From Piper betle (Eukaryota; Streptophyta; Magnoliopsida; Piperales; Piperaceae): a DNA stretch of 64,000 nt. Below are positions 1 through 11,864 of the stretch, one piece after another. Each line of letters opens with the position of its first letter. Position 1 is the first letter of the stretch. The notes under the pieces were generated by a model that saw only the letters and a list, made by a program, of their open reading frames with translations, searched no databases and was not told the origin of the DNA. A program made the translations under genes and the position numbers. The DNA lies in contig JAURVB010013345.1 in the NCBI GenBank assembly GCA_033002965.1, positions 62,001-126,000 on the forward strand, read 5' to 3'.

Positions 1-582
1 GTGGAAGGTCACATCTTTCAGGTGTGATTCTTGTCTTTTGTATTCTTCATATTAGTTCTGTTATGGTTATCTTTCTTGGTTTTTTCTTTTTAGTAACCAA
101 ATACAACTTGTATTTCACAACATTTTAATTACCTCCGATGAAGCATAGTTTGAACAACTTCTATGCATATGAGCACTCTAAGTCCAGAATACAATGTAAT
201 GATCAAAGATCCAGAATACAGATCGTTTCAATCATTGTATTAGAAGATTGAAGATTTTATATGAGTGCAAATGGTTACTGATTTTAGATATCTATGAAGT
301 CATCAAAATCTGTTAAAAGAAAAATAAAATATAACTTGTCCGTGATCTCTTATCTCTACAATGTTATGATTCTTTTCTGTATCTTTCTTTAGAAAATGAT
401 CCTTTAATGTGTATTCCTGTTTAGGGAAGAATTGATGACTATTCATATTTATTTTGCCACTCTGTTGTCCCTTGGGAATTTTATTTGGCAAATAAATGTG
501 TATGTGAGTACCTCAGAATATTTTGAATACGTAAGTATTTCTTTGTGAGGATTTTATGTAGTTTGCACTTCTCTGATTGTAG

Positions 583-3339
583 AAGTTGCAAATGATGAAC
601 TGTTTGGACAATTTTGTGGTGCGCTGGAAAGAGTTCATTTTTTCAATCCGACCACTGCTGGAGATGATGACCATGTTCGACTGTCTAAGGCAAAGCGCAT
701 GTTTGATGATGCCTTAATAGTAAGGAAACCTTTTATGCTTCTTGTTGGTCTTATATATGGGGCCTTATTATGAAAAGTGCTTTATCTCTTCTCTTAATTG
801 TTTATTCCAAACCAAGAGTCTAGCTCTTAATGAATAAACTGACAGGGTTGGAAACTTATGATGCCATAAAGAAATGCAGTTTCACATGATCTCCTGCTGA
901 TTTCCTAAATTTTCTTGTTTAAAAGTGAAAGTTATTGAAATGTAATCCTTTACCTTGTTATGCTAATTAACCTTATATATGTGTAATCATGCGCCATAAC
1001 TTTGAGTTGGCAATGCCTTAGATTGTAATCATTTTGGGCTGCATGTGATATTGCAATTTTTGTTTCTATTCTTTGGTTCTCATTCATAGAAATAATTTGA
1101 TGACCTTCAGGAAATGGAGAAGTCTGGCTGCCAGATAACTGATACCAGCAACCTTGCTGAGAATTTGAAATCTCTAGGTCATGTTCTTGATTTCATTTCA
1201 CCCTAGGGCTATCTTTGCTGTTTTCATGGACCCTTGGCTACCTTGCTAAGACTATGAAAACCGTTGGTCAAGTTCTTGCTCGATTTCAAGTGAAAATTTT
1301 TATTTATTTTATTTTATTTCTGTATCCTATCCTCAAAATTAACTGGATTTCAGGTAACCGAGTCATGCAGTCTGGGAATTACCAAGATGCTATAGAGTAT
1401 TATACTTGTGCAATAGCTCTTTCTGAAAATAATGCTATTTACTATTGTAACAGGTATGTCCTATTTGGTCTGCTAAATGTTATCTTATGTTGATTTAAGT
1501 TTTTGATAAATGTTAATTTGTCATATAAAATATTATTAGTGAGTTTTTTTTGTTAATTGTTTGTGTTTGTTCTGGTTGGACCAGACTTTCTGTTGGATTG
1601 GCATGTTAAGAAAAACAATTACGTTATTTGCGCTGAAATTTCGTGTTGGATGCCCTACTTTAGGAAAAATGAGTTATCATAATTGCAAAAGTATTTTTGT
1701 GTTGTTTTCAAACTAGGTATATGCTATTTTTATGAAATTTCTGCATGCCTTATGTCTCTGGTGCTGAACGTCTAGAGTTTTATTTGCTTTTTGGTTGACT
1801 TTCTTTGCTATGAAATTCTAACCAAAAGCTTTCAGGGCTGCAGCCTACACTCAAATTCATAGTTATGCCGAAGCAATTTTAGATTGTAAGAAAGCCATCA
1901 TGATAAACCCAAACTACAGTAAGGCATATAGCCGTTTAGGCATGGCTTATTATGGACTAGGAAACTACAGAGATGCTATCAACATGGGATATCTGAAAGG
2001 TTGGGTGCTGACCTTATTTATGTGAAACTCTTTGTTTTCAGAGTTTAGACTTTAGCGATTAAAATATGCGAAGACTCTTTTAAAATTTTCATTTCATATT
2101 AAGTCTGGATCTCATGTTTGTAAGGTTTGATCCAAGACGTTAGTTTGCTCTAGTAAAGAGAAAGGATTTAGATATTTTGTGATTTCCTTCCGTCTCTTTC
2201 TTCATCTCCTTCAATGACATTGTTGGTTAAACTTGAAAGGATTGCATTAAATTATTTTCCTAGGTACTAAACATGGGATTGTGGACAATAAAGTAAAGTG
2301 TTTCTTTTTCGGAGGCTTGAGAATCATACAGAACTGGCTCTTATCACCTTATCTTTTTCTTCTCCCTTAGGAACAATGACCAATGCGCTTTTGTAGTTTC
2401 TTGTATATGTGCATTTTTTGGTATCATAGATAGTATAGCACATATGTACCTTATATGAGACACTTTGATTGTGATAATGCAATTCTTTACTTGATCTGTT
2501 TTGCAGCTTTGGAGTTAGATCCCAATAACCGCTCTATTCTGGAGAACATACGGGTAAGTTGAGGAAGAAATTCGAAATTTTCACCTACAGGAAGCTATGC
2601 TACTACCTTCTAATTCTTCTCTTTGATTTTTCTTTCGAAAAGGCTTGATTGTGATTCTTACCCTAGAATTTTTTCTGCAGGTGGCGGAGCAGAAATTGAG
2701 AGATGAGCTAAGACGAACTGAAGGGGTTCAGGTAGTATTCCTTTTATTTATTGCAATGGAGTATTACCACTTTTATAATTTTCGATCTTTAAGGTATGCG
2801 GTTGAATGGTAGAAGTCTGTCATTTTGTATAATGCTATGCGTTGCAAACAATTTATATGATTCAAGTTACTCGTGGGGGACACCGATGCATGCAGTTTTT
2901 CATCAGGTAGATCCAATTTTTTCAGTTTAACCAAAGGAAACCTAACAAGGCCTCTCAACAATCTCTGTAGTTTTCTGGCACTAGTCATGGACATGATCAA
3001 AGCAACCAGTCTTCTAGTGCTTCATGGAGTTGGGGAAATGGTGTCCCACCACCATTCACATTTCCTGCAAATTTACCTGCTAACATTGCAGAGGTTATTA
3101 CGAATATGGCTGCCAATGCTTACACTGGCACTGGTGAGAGTAATGATTCTAGTAGCATGGATGACGCGAATTCAAATGGGTCAGAAATAAGAATAGGTGG
3201 GAACATGGCGTTCAACTTGAGCGATGGTACACTACCAGAAGAGCTGTCCAATGCTTGGAGATCTGCAATGAACATGTTTTCCTCACCCAGTGGCCCACAA
3301 GGAAATACCGAGAGAGACTCGAGTTCAGGGCCAAACTAA
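583..3339 (+). CDS. SGT-type small glutamine-rich TPR co-chaperone, 5' end outside or unrecognised
   Basis: Co-chaperone whose family binds Hsp70/Hsp90 C-termini through a three-repeat TPR domain in the cytosol. Exons read as 583-719, 1111-1177, 1354-1453, 1836-1999, 2507-2553, 2681-2731 and 2971-3339; all junctions are GT-AG and keep frame, giving about 310 visible residues. The first exon encodes VANDELFGQFCGALERVHFF, the conserved stretch after the SGT dimerisation region. Three TPRs follow: GNRVMQSGNYQDAIEYY, then AAAYTQIHSYAEAILDCKKA, then the repeat ending ALELDPNN. The C-terminal part is Asn/Ser/Gly rich and ends SSSGPN before TAA. The exon at 583 starts mid-codon, so the N-terminal dimerisation exon lies upstream of it, possibly beyond the window edge; bases 1-21 end in a possible donor (TTTCAG then GTGTGA) but cannot be tied to it. 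Family assignment is firm; orthology is inferred. Confidence 0.85.
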
Positions 3340-4600
3340 TCTGTCAATACATTGTAATTGCACAACATTTTTAGATCACTTTCCTTTTTAGAGGTGGATT
3401 CATCATTTTCCGTGTCAAGGATTTTAATCAATGGTCACTGAGTTATGGGTATGTATCTATCGTGTCAATTTTGTTGCGACTTAACTTAGGTTTGTTATAT
3501 TACTTAAGCCAGACTTCTTGGCAAAATTGTGCGACAATTTTGTAAATGACAACATTGTACACTGTTCATGGAGAGTCCTATCTTATCTTTCTTATATATG
3601 CAAATTTTCGCTTTTTTTAGGGTGGGGGTTGGGGGGGTGGCATCTCGATGATATTAATATATAATGTACTCAACTGTAAGTCATTGCCCTGTCCCGATTT
3701 TTTCATGTTATTTTTTAAAAATTGAAGTTAAATTTCAAATGCGAGTAGCTGTTTCCAAAGGCACTGGTACATCGACCATTACACAGGGAAAGGAATCAAG
3801 AATCTCCTGGAAATTAGAAAACATTAATTAAAGAGTAGTTTCCCTTTTCTCAGTTGCCTTTCCCCAACGTGAAATCCAATGGATGCCATTGAGAACTTTG
3901 CAGTCAGCAGCTTTTACTTGGTGCCATGCTGATGGTCTCAGGGATGTGAACAATGGCTATGAAAAGGGCCGTCAAATGGTCGTGCAATCTCTTCTTTCAT
4001 CACCCTCAAATCAAACTAATGTCCATCCAGCCTTTATTTTGAGGAAGAAATTGCTCGAACTTGGCATTGGCAACGAGCATTCGCCTTGTAACTTTTGAGG
4101 GAATATATATTTACTTTAAAAGAAATCTGACAAAACAACATGTTTTTTCCGAAGCAAATGGACGTAAAGAGTACTAGTAACCCCACTCAAGACCAACAGC
4201 ATGATATGGAGGAATTAGACGACCAAGGAGTGGGACAAGAGCTTGGTAATTTCAAAGCAATAATCTTTTTGGGTTCGGCTCCCTAGTAGGAAGCGTTGGC
4301 CGAGGAGGGAAGCATACAGGTCTATAACAACTTGCCCATCACATGTTGTCCGCACTCCACACGTTATAATATTTTCATAATAGCAGGGGCAATAAATATA
4401 TTCTACATAGATTGGTGGAAAGCCTAAATATCTGGTAACTCTGTTCTAATGATGCAGTAAAAAATGGGTTTAATAATGCTAGCTCCTGCACATCATTCAA
4501 GGATGAGATTGTAGTCATGTAGTGAAAGAAAAGAAAGGAGCCTTGATTGTAACTAGAGCATGCTTTTGCCTTTCTTTCTCTTTCGCAGTCTCCCAGTCCA
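3340..4600. other. Intergenic: 3' flank of SGT-like gene and zinc-finger promoter region
   Basis: The first few hundred bases are presumably the 3' UTR of the SGT-like gene. A 71-codon open frame at 3883-4098 has no recognisable motif and no sign of splicing to anything. CT-rich sequence just before 4601 fits a leader of the zinc-finger gene. Nothing else is recognised. Confidence 0.5.
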
Positions 4601-5956
4601 ATGGCAGAGACCACCAAATGCTCCCCGCCGAAACCAGCCAAGAAAAGCAGCAGCCACCACCAGAGGCAGAGGACAAGCAGAAGCAAACACAAGCGTAGAA
4701 CAGAAAGTCAACTGCCCCTGGCGCCGCCACCACCGCCACCACTCCATTCATGGACTAAGGTGAGGAAGTTTAGCTGCTCTGGTTCTCTCTGTAGGGACAC
4801 CAGGGTGATGCACGGGGCAGAAGCTTCCCTCCCAGAGGCTTCCAGGAAATGGGTCCTCGTCTCTGGCTGCAATGACTCGGCCAAGAGGAGCATGAAGATG
4901 CCTCTGAAGACGAAGGAGGCTAACAGGCCGCCTCAAGCATCTTCTTCTTCTTTCAGTACTGCCGTTGCTGGCTCTGGGTCGTTGAATGGGAGGAACTTGA
5001 GGAGATTTTCTGCATGTTATGAATGCCGGATGGTGGTTGATCCCATTCATGGTGCAGCAAAGAGTTACGCTTTGAGGAATAGCATCTTCCCTTGCCCTCA
5101 CTGTGGCCATATTTTTGCCAAGTCTGATGCTTTGGAGCTTCATCAGACCGTAAGACACGCAGGTAATTAAGTTGGATATTTGCGTCTTTGGTTGCACATG
5201 GATCATATGCGTACTCACATCTGATTTTGTTTATTCCACTGCGTGCCTGCTTGCCAATTGAGTTTATGAATCATCTATCTCTCAAAGAAGAGGGAGACGT
5301 CTGATTAATTACATCTTCATGTCGTCCGATTTAATATGCAGTGTCTGAACTGGGTCCGGAGGACACTAGCAGGAATGTAGTAGAGATCATATTCCAATCA
5401 AGCTGGTTGAAGAAAGAAGCTCCTGTGTGCAAGATTGACAGGATACTCAAGGTCCATAACTCTGAGAAGACCATCACCAAAAATTGAAGATTATCGTGAC
5501 TCGATCAAAGCAAAAGCAAACAGACTGCCGAAGAAACATCCCAGATGTGTAGCAGATGGCAACGAGCTTCTAAGGTTTCATTGCACCTCCTTTGCTTGCT
5601 CCCTTGGCATGAATGGTTCTACTAATATATGTAATTCTGTACCAAACTGCAATGTCTGCAACATAATTAAGAATGGATTTAAGGTGGATGGGGTTGAAGG
5701 AATCTGCACCACTGCAACAAGTGGCAAGGCTCATGACAATGCTCGTGTTTCTTCCGAGGATGAGAAGGGGGCGATGCTGGTCTGCCGCGTGATAGCCGGA
5801 AGAGTGAAGAAGGCTTCAAACCCGGCAGAGGAGTTTGATTCAGTTTCCTCCAGTACAACATGTACAGGTGGGATTTACTCGAACTTGGATGAGCTTCGAG
5901 TGTTCAATGCCAGAGCCATATTACCCTGTTTCGTTGTAATCTACAGAGACTTGTAA
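4601..5956 (+). CDS. Plant C2H2 zinc-finger protein with conserved C-terminal domain; one apparent frameshift
   Basis: Two exons, 4601-5162 and 5342-5956, GT-AG junction. Exon 1 encodes a basic Ser/Pro-rich N-terminus, then SACYECRMVVDPIHGAAKSY and one C2H2 finger, FPCPHCGHIFAKSDALELHQ with the second His in VRHA. Exon 2 continues AVSELGPEDTSRNVVEIIFQ, typical of the plant-specific family containing Arabidopsis At2g29660. The frame then breaks at the A5 run at 5479-5483: as written it stops at KTITKN, while the +1-shifted frame continues IEDYRDSIKAKANRLPKKHP through LLRFHCTSFACSLG, ICTTATSGKAHD and AMLVCRVIAGRV to AILPCFVVIYRDL. With one A fewer the product would be 391 residues. The C-terminal half resembles an ADP-ribosyltransferase-like fold noted for relatives (from memory); activity is unproven. 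The lesion is probably a homopolymer sequencing error, but a real pseudogene is possible. Confidence 0.82.
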
Positions 5957-7119
5957 GCTACGTAGTATGATTGATTGATTCTTTCCAATCTATGCACATA
6001 ATTGTTCCCGATAACTGATCTTCTTTGGGAAAAAAGTCTCATTAATGGGTACACGCTGTAAAATGAAATATAAAGTTTTTATATTGCGTACGTGTAAATT
6101 TTAATAAAATTAATCCCCATCAAATGAACTAGATATATCTATTTGAATAGAACTCAATAAGTACATATACTAGTACTTCATTGAGGTATGCCACTAAAAA
6201 TCTTTAATTTGGATTAATTATTTTGAATAAATAATTTAAGTACGATCGTCAAATTTTGTTTTCTATTGGATAATAAGCTAAGGCTATATTTACCCATGGG
6301 AAGGGAAAAAATATGGGTAAATCTAAAAATTTATAAAATTATCTTCATATTAATGAGTGGAGGTATATAAACAAATTTTCAATTAAAATTATTTATTTTA
6401 AAGGATGATTTAAGCCAGCAATTTATTATTAGTCCGAGTTATTGTAATAGGGAGAGTTAGTGAAACTTTGTATCTAATTTTCATCGTGAAAATATATTAA
6501 TTGCACGAATAAAATTTTATTGTTAATCTATATAAACGAGTTTATATTTTTATTGAATTTAAATTGTAAATACGGTGTGAATTTCTTTTAATCTTTTATT
6601 TTTTTATTTTTAGGCCCTTAATTATGTGAATTAAATTTACATTTGTGAGAGTGAGAGGTATATAATCTGATCAACGGGTGCAGAGTATTTTTTGAGGTTA
6701 GACTCTAAATCATATAAAAACTATTTAAATACAATTTATATTCAAAAAATTAATCCCATTAACCTATAATGTAGATTTATAACCAAAATTCACACGTTCA
6801 AACAAAATTATCAATTTTACTTTCCTACATCTTCTAACGGGGAAGGGGAAGTTAGTAAAATGGCACAGACGTTTATAGTGTGGGAAAAAAGCTGGTTGAA
6901 AATTTGATTTATGTGTTAGTTTAGTGCACTCTAGATAAAAATTACATTTAGCCCGTACTAATACTTGTTTGAGGAGTATATAAATTGCGTGCTTAGCAAC
7001 TCCTACTACACATTTTGTATATACATAATGCAATAATATATAATATAGTATAAATAAAAAGCCCACCTGGAAGGCTGGAACCGGACAGGCATAAAACAAA
7101 GAAATAAATAAATAAATAA
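5957..7119. other. AT-rich intergenic spacer
   Basis: Between the zinc-finger gene and the CPSF73 leader. Very AT-rich with no supported coding sequence. It contains one copy of a dispersed repeat, described separately. Confidence 0.5.
6450..6826. repeat. MITE-like dispersed repeat, family A copy 1
   Basis: The right half lines up base for base over long stretches with the segment at about 17150-17368. Shared words include ATCCCATTAAC, AATTCACA and TATAATC flanked by matching AT-rich sequence. The left edge, GGGAGAGTTAGTGAAAC, is an approximate inverted repeat of the right edge of the second copy (reverse complement GGGGGGTTAGTGAAAC). This suggests a short non-autonomous DNA transposon of about 370 bp. 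Superfamily not assigned. Confidence 0.45.
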
Positions 7120-7237
7120 AATGAATAAACCCTAGGGCTCCAAGCTTCCACCTTTTGCCTTGGCCATGGCCGCCGCTGCCATTGTCACTGCCTCCTCCAA
7201 TGAGCATCTCTCCCACTCCATTTGATTGATCTTACAG
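7120..7237 (+). promoter_or_regulatory. Probable spliced 5' leader exon of CPSF73-I with telo-box
   Basis: A telo-box, AAACCCTAG, lies at 7127-7135 next to AT-rich ATAAATA repeats. This motif is common near transcription starts of plant housekeeping genes. The leader appears to end at a donor, CTTACAG followed by GTATAG, after 7237. The matching acceptor is TTTTGCCAG ending at 8363, 29 bases before the CPSF73 start. The 5' end is not determined. Confidence 0.5.
7166..7225 (+). CDS. Upstream ORF in CPSF73-I leader, 19 codons
   Basis: Short frame beginning TTGGCCATGGCCGCC, an excellent start context, and encoding MAAAAIVTASSNEHLSHSI before TGA. It ends 12 bases before the predicted leader donor. 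If the leader exon is correct, scanning ribosomes would meet this start before the main CPSF73 AUG, so the uORF could damp translation. That role is inference; the peptide resembles nothing I know. Confidence 0.4.
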   Translation: MAAAAIVTASSNEHLSHSI

Positions 7238-8363
7238 GTATAGCTTCTCTTCAATATTCTTTTATATTCATTCATCGTTCCATATTGGGTAGTCGATCTC
7301 CTCGCCATCCACAACCATCTCCACAGCGGTACCTTTCCATCCGGCCAACGACAAATTCTTGACGGAAGACAAGCTTTACCCCCTCCTTCCCATTTCGGCG
7401 GTGGCCTAGTCAAAGTGTGTGTGTATTTTTTTATTTCTTGTCTGAGTGCGAATGTACGTACGATTTTTCTAATAATATCAAGCGTGATTCCTATTTTGGC
7501 ATTTCTAATGAAGGACCGGAGAAACTCTCTGGTTATGAATCGGGTATGGGGCTAAAAGAAAATAGGAATCGAATAATAATAATAATGAAACGAAAAATGG
7601 GGAGAAGTATAACCTGTAGAGACATAGCAATCCTCTTAATCAAATTCTCATTATTGTGATTACTTATTATCTTACCCAATGAATCCATCTTAATGAACAA
7701 ACATTTCGTTTGGTCATTTTGATGAGAACAGGGGTGGCGGTTGTGAACAGGTTTTTGTGTGTGTGGTCGTCGAAGTTTATGCACTTGTCTTCACTTCTGC
7801 TAGATGGATTGGCATCAGCAGCTGAGGCACTAATTGTTGCATGATTGAAGCTATGTTTTTTTGTCTCTTTTCAGTCATTTGTTTACATCCTCGTAATTAT
7901 GATTGTTTGCTTCTTGTTTGTTACATTGTGGGTTTTTGTGGCCTTCCCTTGTACGCGGAGGTTAGATTAAATTGATTGTGAGGAAGAGTGTAGTGTAGTG
8001 GCAGAAATTTCATGATAAGCCGGCAGGCTGCTTTCCCTCTAAGTCTATTTTGCTCTACATTTATTGCCTTTTCTATGATAAGCTTCCCTGCCTCCTTTTT
8101 TAAAAAATATTATTAAAGAGAAAATTTGTCTTTTTTGAGTCATCTCCCTCTGGCTCCTTTTCAAAATGACTCGCATTGTTCTGAACGCTACACAAATAAC
8201 TAGGATTGTTCAGGGAAGCTTTTAGAAGATTGTCATATTCCTTAAATAATGAAAGGATTCATGAAGTCTTTTCCCCTTTATAATTTTTTGGACCTCATGC
8301 ACTTTGGTACTTAACTTGGTTTCTCATCCTCCTCAATTTTACTGTATTCCTTAATTTTGCCAG
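7238..8363 (+). other. Predicted 5' UTR intron of CPSF73-I
   Basis: About 1.1 kb between the leader donor and the acceptor before the start codon. T-rich on the plus strand as expected of a plant intron. Open frames inside (for example 7417-7659) have no recognisable motif. No other element seen. Confidence 0.45.
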
Positions 8364-8392
8364 GGTTTTAGGAACAACAGCTACACAACCGT

Positions 8393-11271
8393 ATGGCATC
8401 TGCAGGATCACAGCCAAGTTTGAAAAGACGTGATTCAACAGTTTCTAGTGAAGGAGATGATCTTATAGTCACCCCTTTAGGTGCAGGCAATGAAGTGGGG
8501 AGGTCTTGCATGTACATGTCGTATAAGGGAAAAACTGTCCTCGTATGATCTTTTGCTTTGACTTATTGGTTACTTGACTTCTTTGGGCATATTTTGTTGT
8601 TACTCAATTTGTATTTTCTTTTAATTTTGTAGTTTGATTGTGGAATTCATCCAGCCTACTTTGGAATGGCAGCTTTACCCTATTTTGATGAGATTGATCC
8701 ATCTACGATTGATGTTCTTCTTGTTACTCAGTATGTTTCTTCCTCAGCTATGAATTGAGCTCTTATAAATGAATAAGTTTTCACTGTAATGACTAATGTG
8801 TAAGTTTCTCAATTTACATTTTATATGTTTGTTTATATTCTATTCTTGATTACACTGAAAGAAAATGCGATTTTTGTCTGCAGCTTCCACTTAGATCATG
8901 CGGCATCTCTGCCATACTTTCTTGAGAAGGTAAAGCATGTAATTAAGTTCAAATGTCATTGTTGATATGCTGATGTTGTGGTTTATTTTTATCATTTAGA
9001 CAACATTTAAAGGTCGAGTCTTTATGACCCATGCCACGAAGGCTATCTACAAGCTTCTTTTGTCTGACTATGTGAAAGTGAGCAAAGTCTCAGTTGAGGA
9101 CATGCTCTTTGATGAGCAGGATATCCACCGTTCTATGGACAAGATTGAGGTAAATTTTATTTTTACTTGTTTTTTAGTATTTGTGAACTGTGGTTGATTG
9201 AACCTGTTCTAGACATTCTATCTCATCCTTTTTACATGCATTTCTACTCGTTTCTTTGCAAGTACAGTGTGGTGTTGGCCATTAATTTAAGTAGACATTA
9301 GGGTGTGAATATTTTAGTAGACATGAGGAGGAACCTTCGTGCAGCTGGTATGAGTTGCTTCCGTGTGACCAAGAGGTCACAGGTTTGAGTTGTCAAACTA
9401 GCTTCTTGCGAAATGCTGGGTAAGGCTGCACCCTTTGTGGTCCAACCCTTCCCCAGGAACCATACATGTGGGAGCCTTTGTGCGCCAGGCTGGAGAATTA
9501 GGGGGTGAATATTGTTAAATTTCTTCTCGTGATTCATAGATAACTTCTTCATAAAAGCTAAGGATTCTTGATTATTGGTGTTGGTTGCAATTTATAGTTA
9601 CAAAGCCTTGTATGTCTCAAGTTGTTTCTTATGCAGGTAATTGACTTTCATCAGACTCTTGAAGTCAACGGCATCCGTTTTTGGTGTTATACTGCGGGGC
9701 ATGTTCTTGGTGCAGCTATGTTCATGGTGGACATTGCAGGGGTGCGGGTGCTATATACAGGAGATTATTCATGTGAAGAAGATCGCCATCTTCGTGCAGC
9801 TGAAATCCCACAGTTTTCTCCTGATGTTTGCATAATAGAATCCACATACGGGGTTCAACTTCACCAGTCTAGGTTTATTCGAGAGAAGCGCTTCACTGAT
9901 GTGATTTATTCCACTGTTTCTCATGGTGGTCGTGTGCTTATTCCAGCATTTGCTCTTGGACGAGCTCAAGAGCTGCTTCTAATTTTGGATGAGTTTTGGG
10001 CAAACCATCCTGAGTTGCATAATATCCCCATCTATTATGCCTCTCCGCTTGCGAAAAGATGTCTGGCTGTTTATCAAACCTACATTAATTCTATGAATGA
10101 TCGGATCCGTAATCAATTCAGTGACAACAACCCCTTTGACTTCAAGCATATTTCTCCACTAAAGAGTATTGACAATTTTGATGATGTGGGCCCCTCTGTT
10201 GTGATGGCTAGTCCAGGTAGCCTCCAAAGTGGACTGTCACGACAACTTTTTGACAAATGGTGCACAGATAAAAAGAATGCTTGTGTACTTCCTGGGTATG
10301 TGGTGGAGGGAACATTGGCCAAAACTATCATCAGTGAACCGAAGGAAGTGACGCTCTTAAATGGCCTCACTGCACCGTTGAACATGCAAGTTCATTACAT
10401 ATCCTTTTCTGCCCATGCTGATTTTGCTCAAACAAGCTCATTTTTGAATGAGCTGATGCCGCCAAATATAATCCTTGTCCATGGGGAAGCCAATGAGATG
10501 GGAAGACTTAAACAAAAGTTGGTGACACAATTTGCGGACAAGAATGTGAAGATTATGTCACCAAAGAACTGCCAGTCGGTTGAGATGCGTTTCACCTCTG
10601 AGAAGATGGCCAAGGTAATTGGCCGTTTGGCTGAAAAGGTACCGGATCCTGTTGGAACAGTTAGCGGGGTGCTTGTGAAGAAAGGATTTACTTATCAGAT
10701 CATGGCCCCTGACGACCTTCATGTTTATACACAATTAACTACGGCCAACATCACCCAGAGGATATCTGTTCCTTATTCTGGTGCTTTTAGTGTAATAAAG
10801 CACAGGCTGAGGCAGATTTACGAGAGTGTCGAATCAAGTGATTACTCTGTTGATGTTCCTGCATTGGTTGTTCATGAAAGGGTAACCATAAAGCAGGAAT
10901 CCGAGAAGCATTTGTCTGTTCAATGGAGCTCAGACCCAATTAGTGACATGGTTTCAGATTCAGTAGTGGCAGTTGTTTTGAATGCTAGCCGTGAAGTTCC
11001 ATCAGTGGCTTTGGCTGAGAATGAGAACAACCTAGAGGAGACGGAAAAGGTGGAAGAGAAAGTGATATACTCATTATTGGTTTCTCTATTTGGAGACGTG
11101 AAGGTTGGGGAGGAAGGTAAGTGGTTAGTTACAGTTGATGGGGTTGCTGCGCATGTTGATGCAAAGCTCGGAGAAGTTGAATGTGAGAACGAGGTCTTGA
11201 GAGAGAGGGTGAAAACTGCCGTTCGGCGAATGCATAGTGTTATGAAGCCAATCCCACTGTCTGTTTCATAG
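8393..11271 (+). CDS. CPSF73-I: Cleavage and polyadenylation specificity factor subunit 3-I (CPSF73-I), mRNA 3'-end endonuclease
   Basis: Zinc-dependent nuclear endonuclease that cleaves pre-mRNA at the poly(A) site within the CPSF complex. Exons 8393-8542, 8633-8730, 8884-8929, 9000-9149 and 9637-11271; all junctions are GT-AG and in frame, giving 692 residues, close to the roughly 693 of the Arabidopsis protein. The metallo-beta-lactamase signature HFHLDH is at residues 83-88, after [11 protein letters not shown]. Further motifs: [23 protein letters not shown] in the beta-CASP region, [12 protein letters not shown] and FSAHADF. The start [14 protein letters not shown] follows a probable leader acceptor at 8363. 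The C-terminal third is the conserved CPSF73/CPSF100 C-terminal domain. No disruptions are seen. The 487-base fourth intron carries a SINE. Confidence 0.97.
9314..9496 (+). mobile_element. Au-like SINE in CPSF73-I intron 4
   Basis: tRNA-derived short retroposon. The 5' part has A- and B-box-like sequence (GCAGCTGGTATGAGTTGC, then AGGTCACAGGTTTGAGTTG). The 3' body carries words typical of the plant Au SINE: TCTTGCGAAATGCTGGGTAA, GGCTGCACCC, TTTGTGGTCCAACCCTTCCC, GGGAGCCTTTGTGCGCCAGG. It is flanked by 17-bp direct repeats at 9297-9313 and 9497-9513, ATTAGGGTGTGAATATT and ATTAGGGGGTGAATATT, with one mismatch. Sense orientation relative to the gene. Confidence 0.85.
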
Positions 11272-11864
11272 TGGAACATTTGACTTCTTTCACAATGTTC
11301 GAGTAACATGATGAGTTTTTGTCATCTGTTTCAAAAGACTGACTGTGCTTACAAAAATTGGCAGTAGAGGGTGTATGCTTCCAAAGTGTTTGAACTTTTA
11401 CTTAGATGTGTTTTCCGCATCCTTTCTGAGGGAGTCCGAAATGGTGTGGCCCTATATTTTTTAGCCATCTTGACGAAAACCTTGTACTTGAGTATCAATT
11501 GAAGTGAGCGCAGTGTAAGGCTACTCAAGTAATTCAAAAATTTGAGCAGTACTTGTCTTGTGCACCCAAAAAACTGCCTTTTAACTCTGAGTATGATTCG
11601 TGATTGTTAGTTTTCCTATATTTCGGGGGCGAATGGGATGAATCTATTAACTACAAAAAATGATGGGAGTTTTGCTCTTCGGAGAGTTGTGAGTTTCGAT
11701 TGTTGGTGTTTGTAAACGTCAGCCGGCAATGATAATTGGTATGTATCATTGACTAAGTAATGGGAGATCGCATACATTCTTTTCATAATCCCATTTCTAC
11801 AGCTCTGTCATCATTATTCACATGCATCATCACACGTTACTAAAACTTTCAAGGCTTTCGGTAA

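Noticed and set aside
3883..4098. 71-codon plus-strand ORF between the SGT-like and zinc-finger genes
   Set aside because: No motif, no splice partners and ordinary intergenic composition.
7417..7784. ORFs on both strands within the CPSF73 leader intron
   Set aside because: Low-complexity Ile/Asn-rich translations with no known domain; they fall inside a predicted intron.
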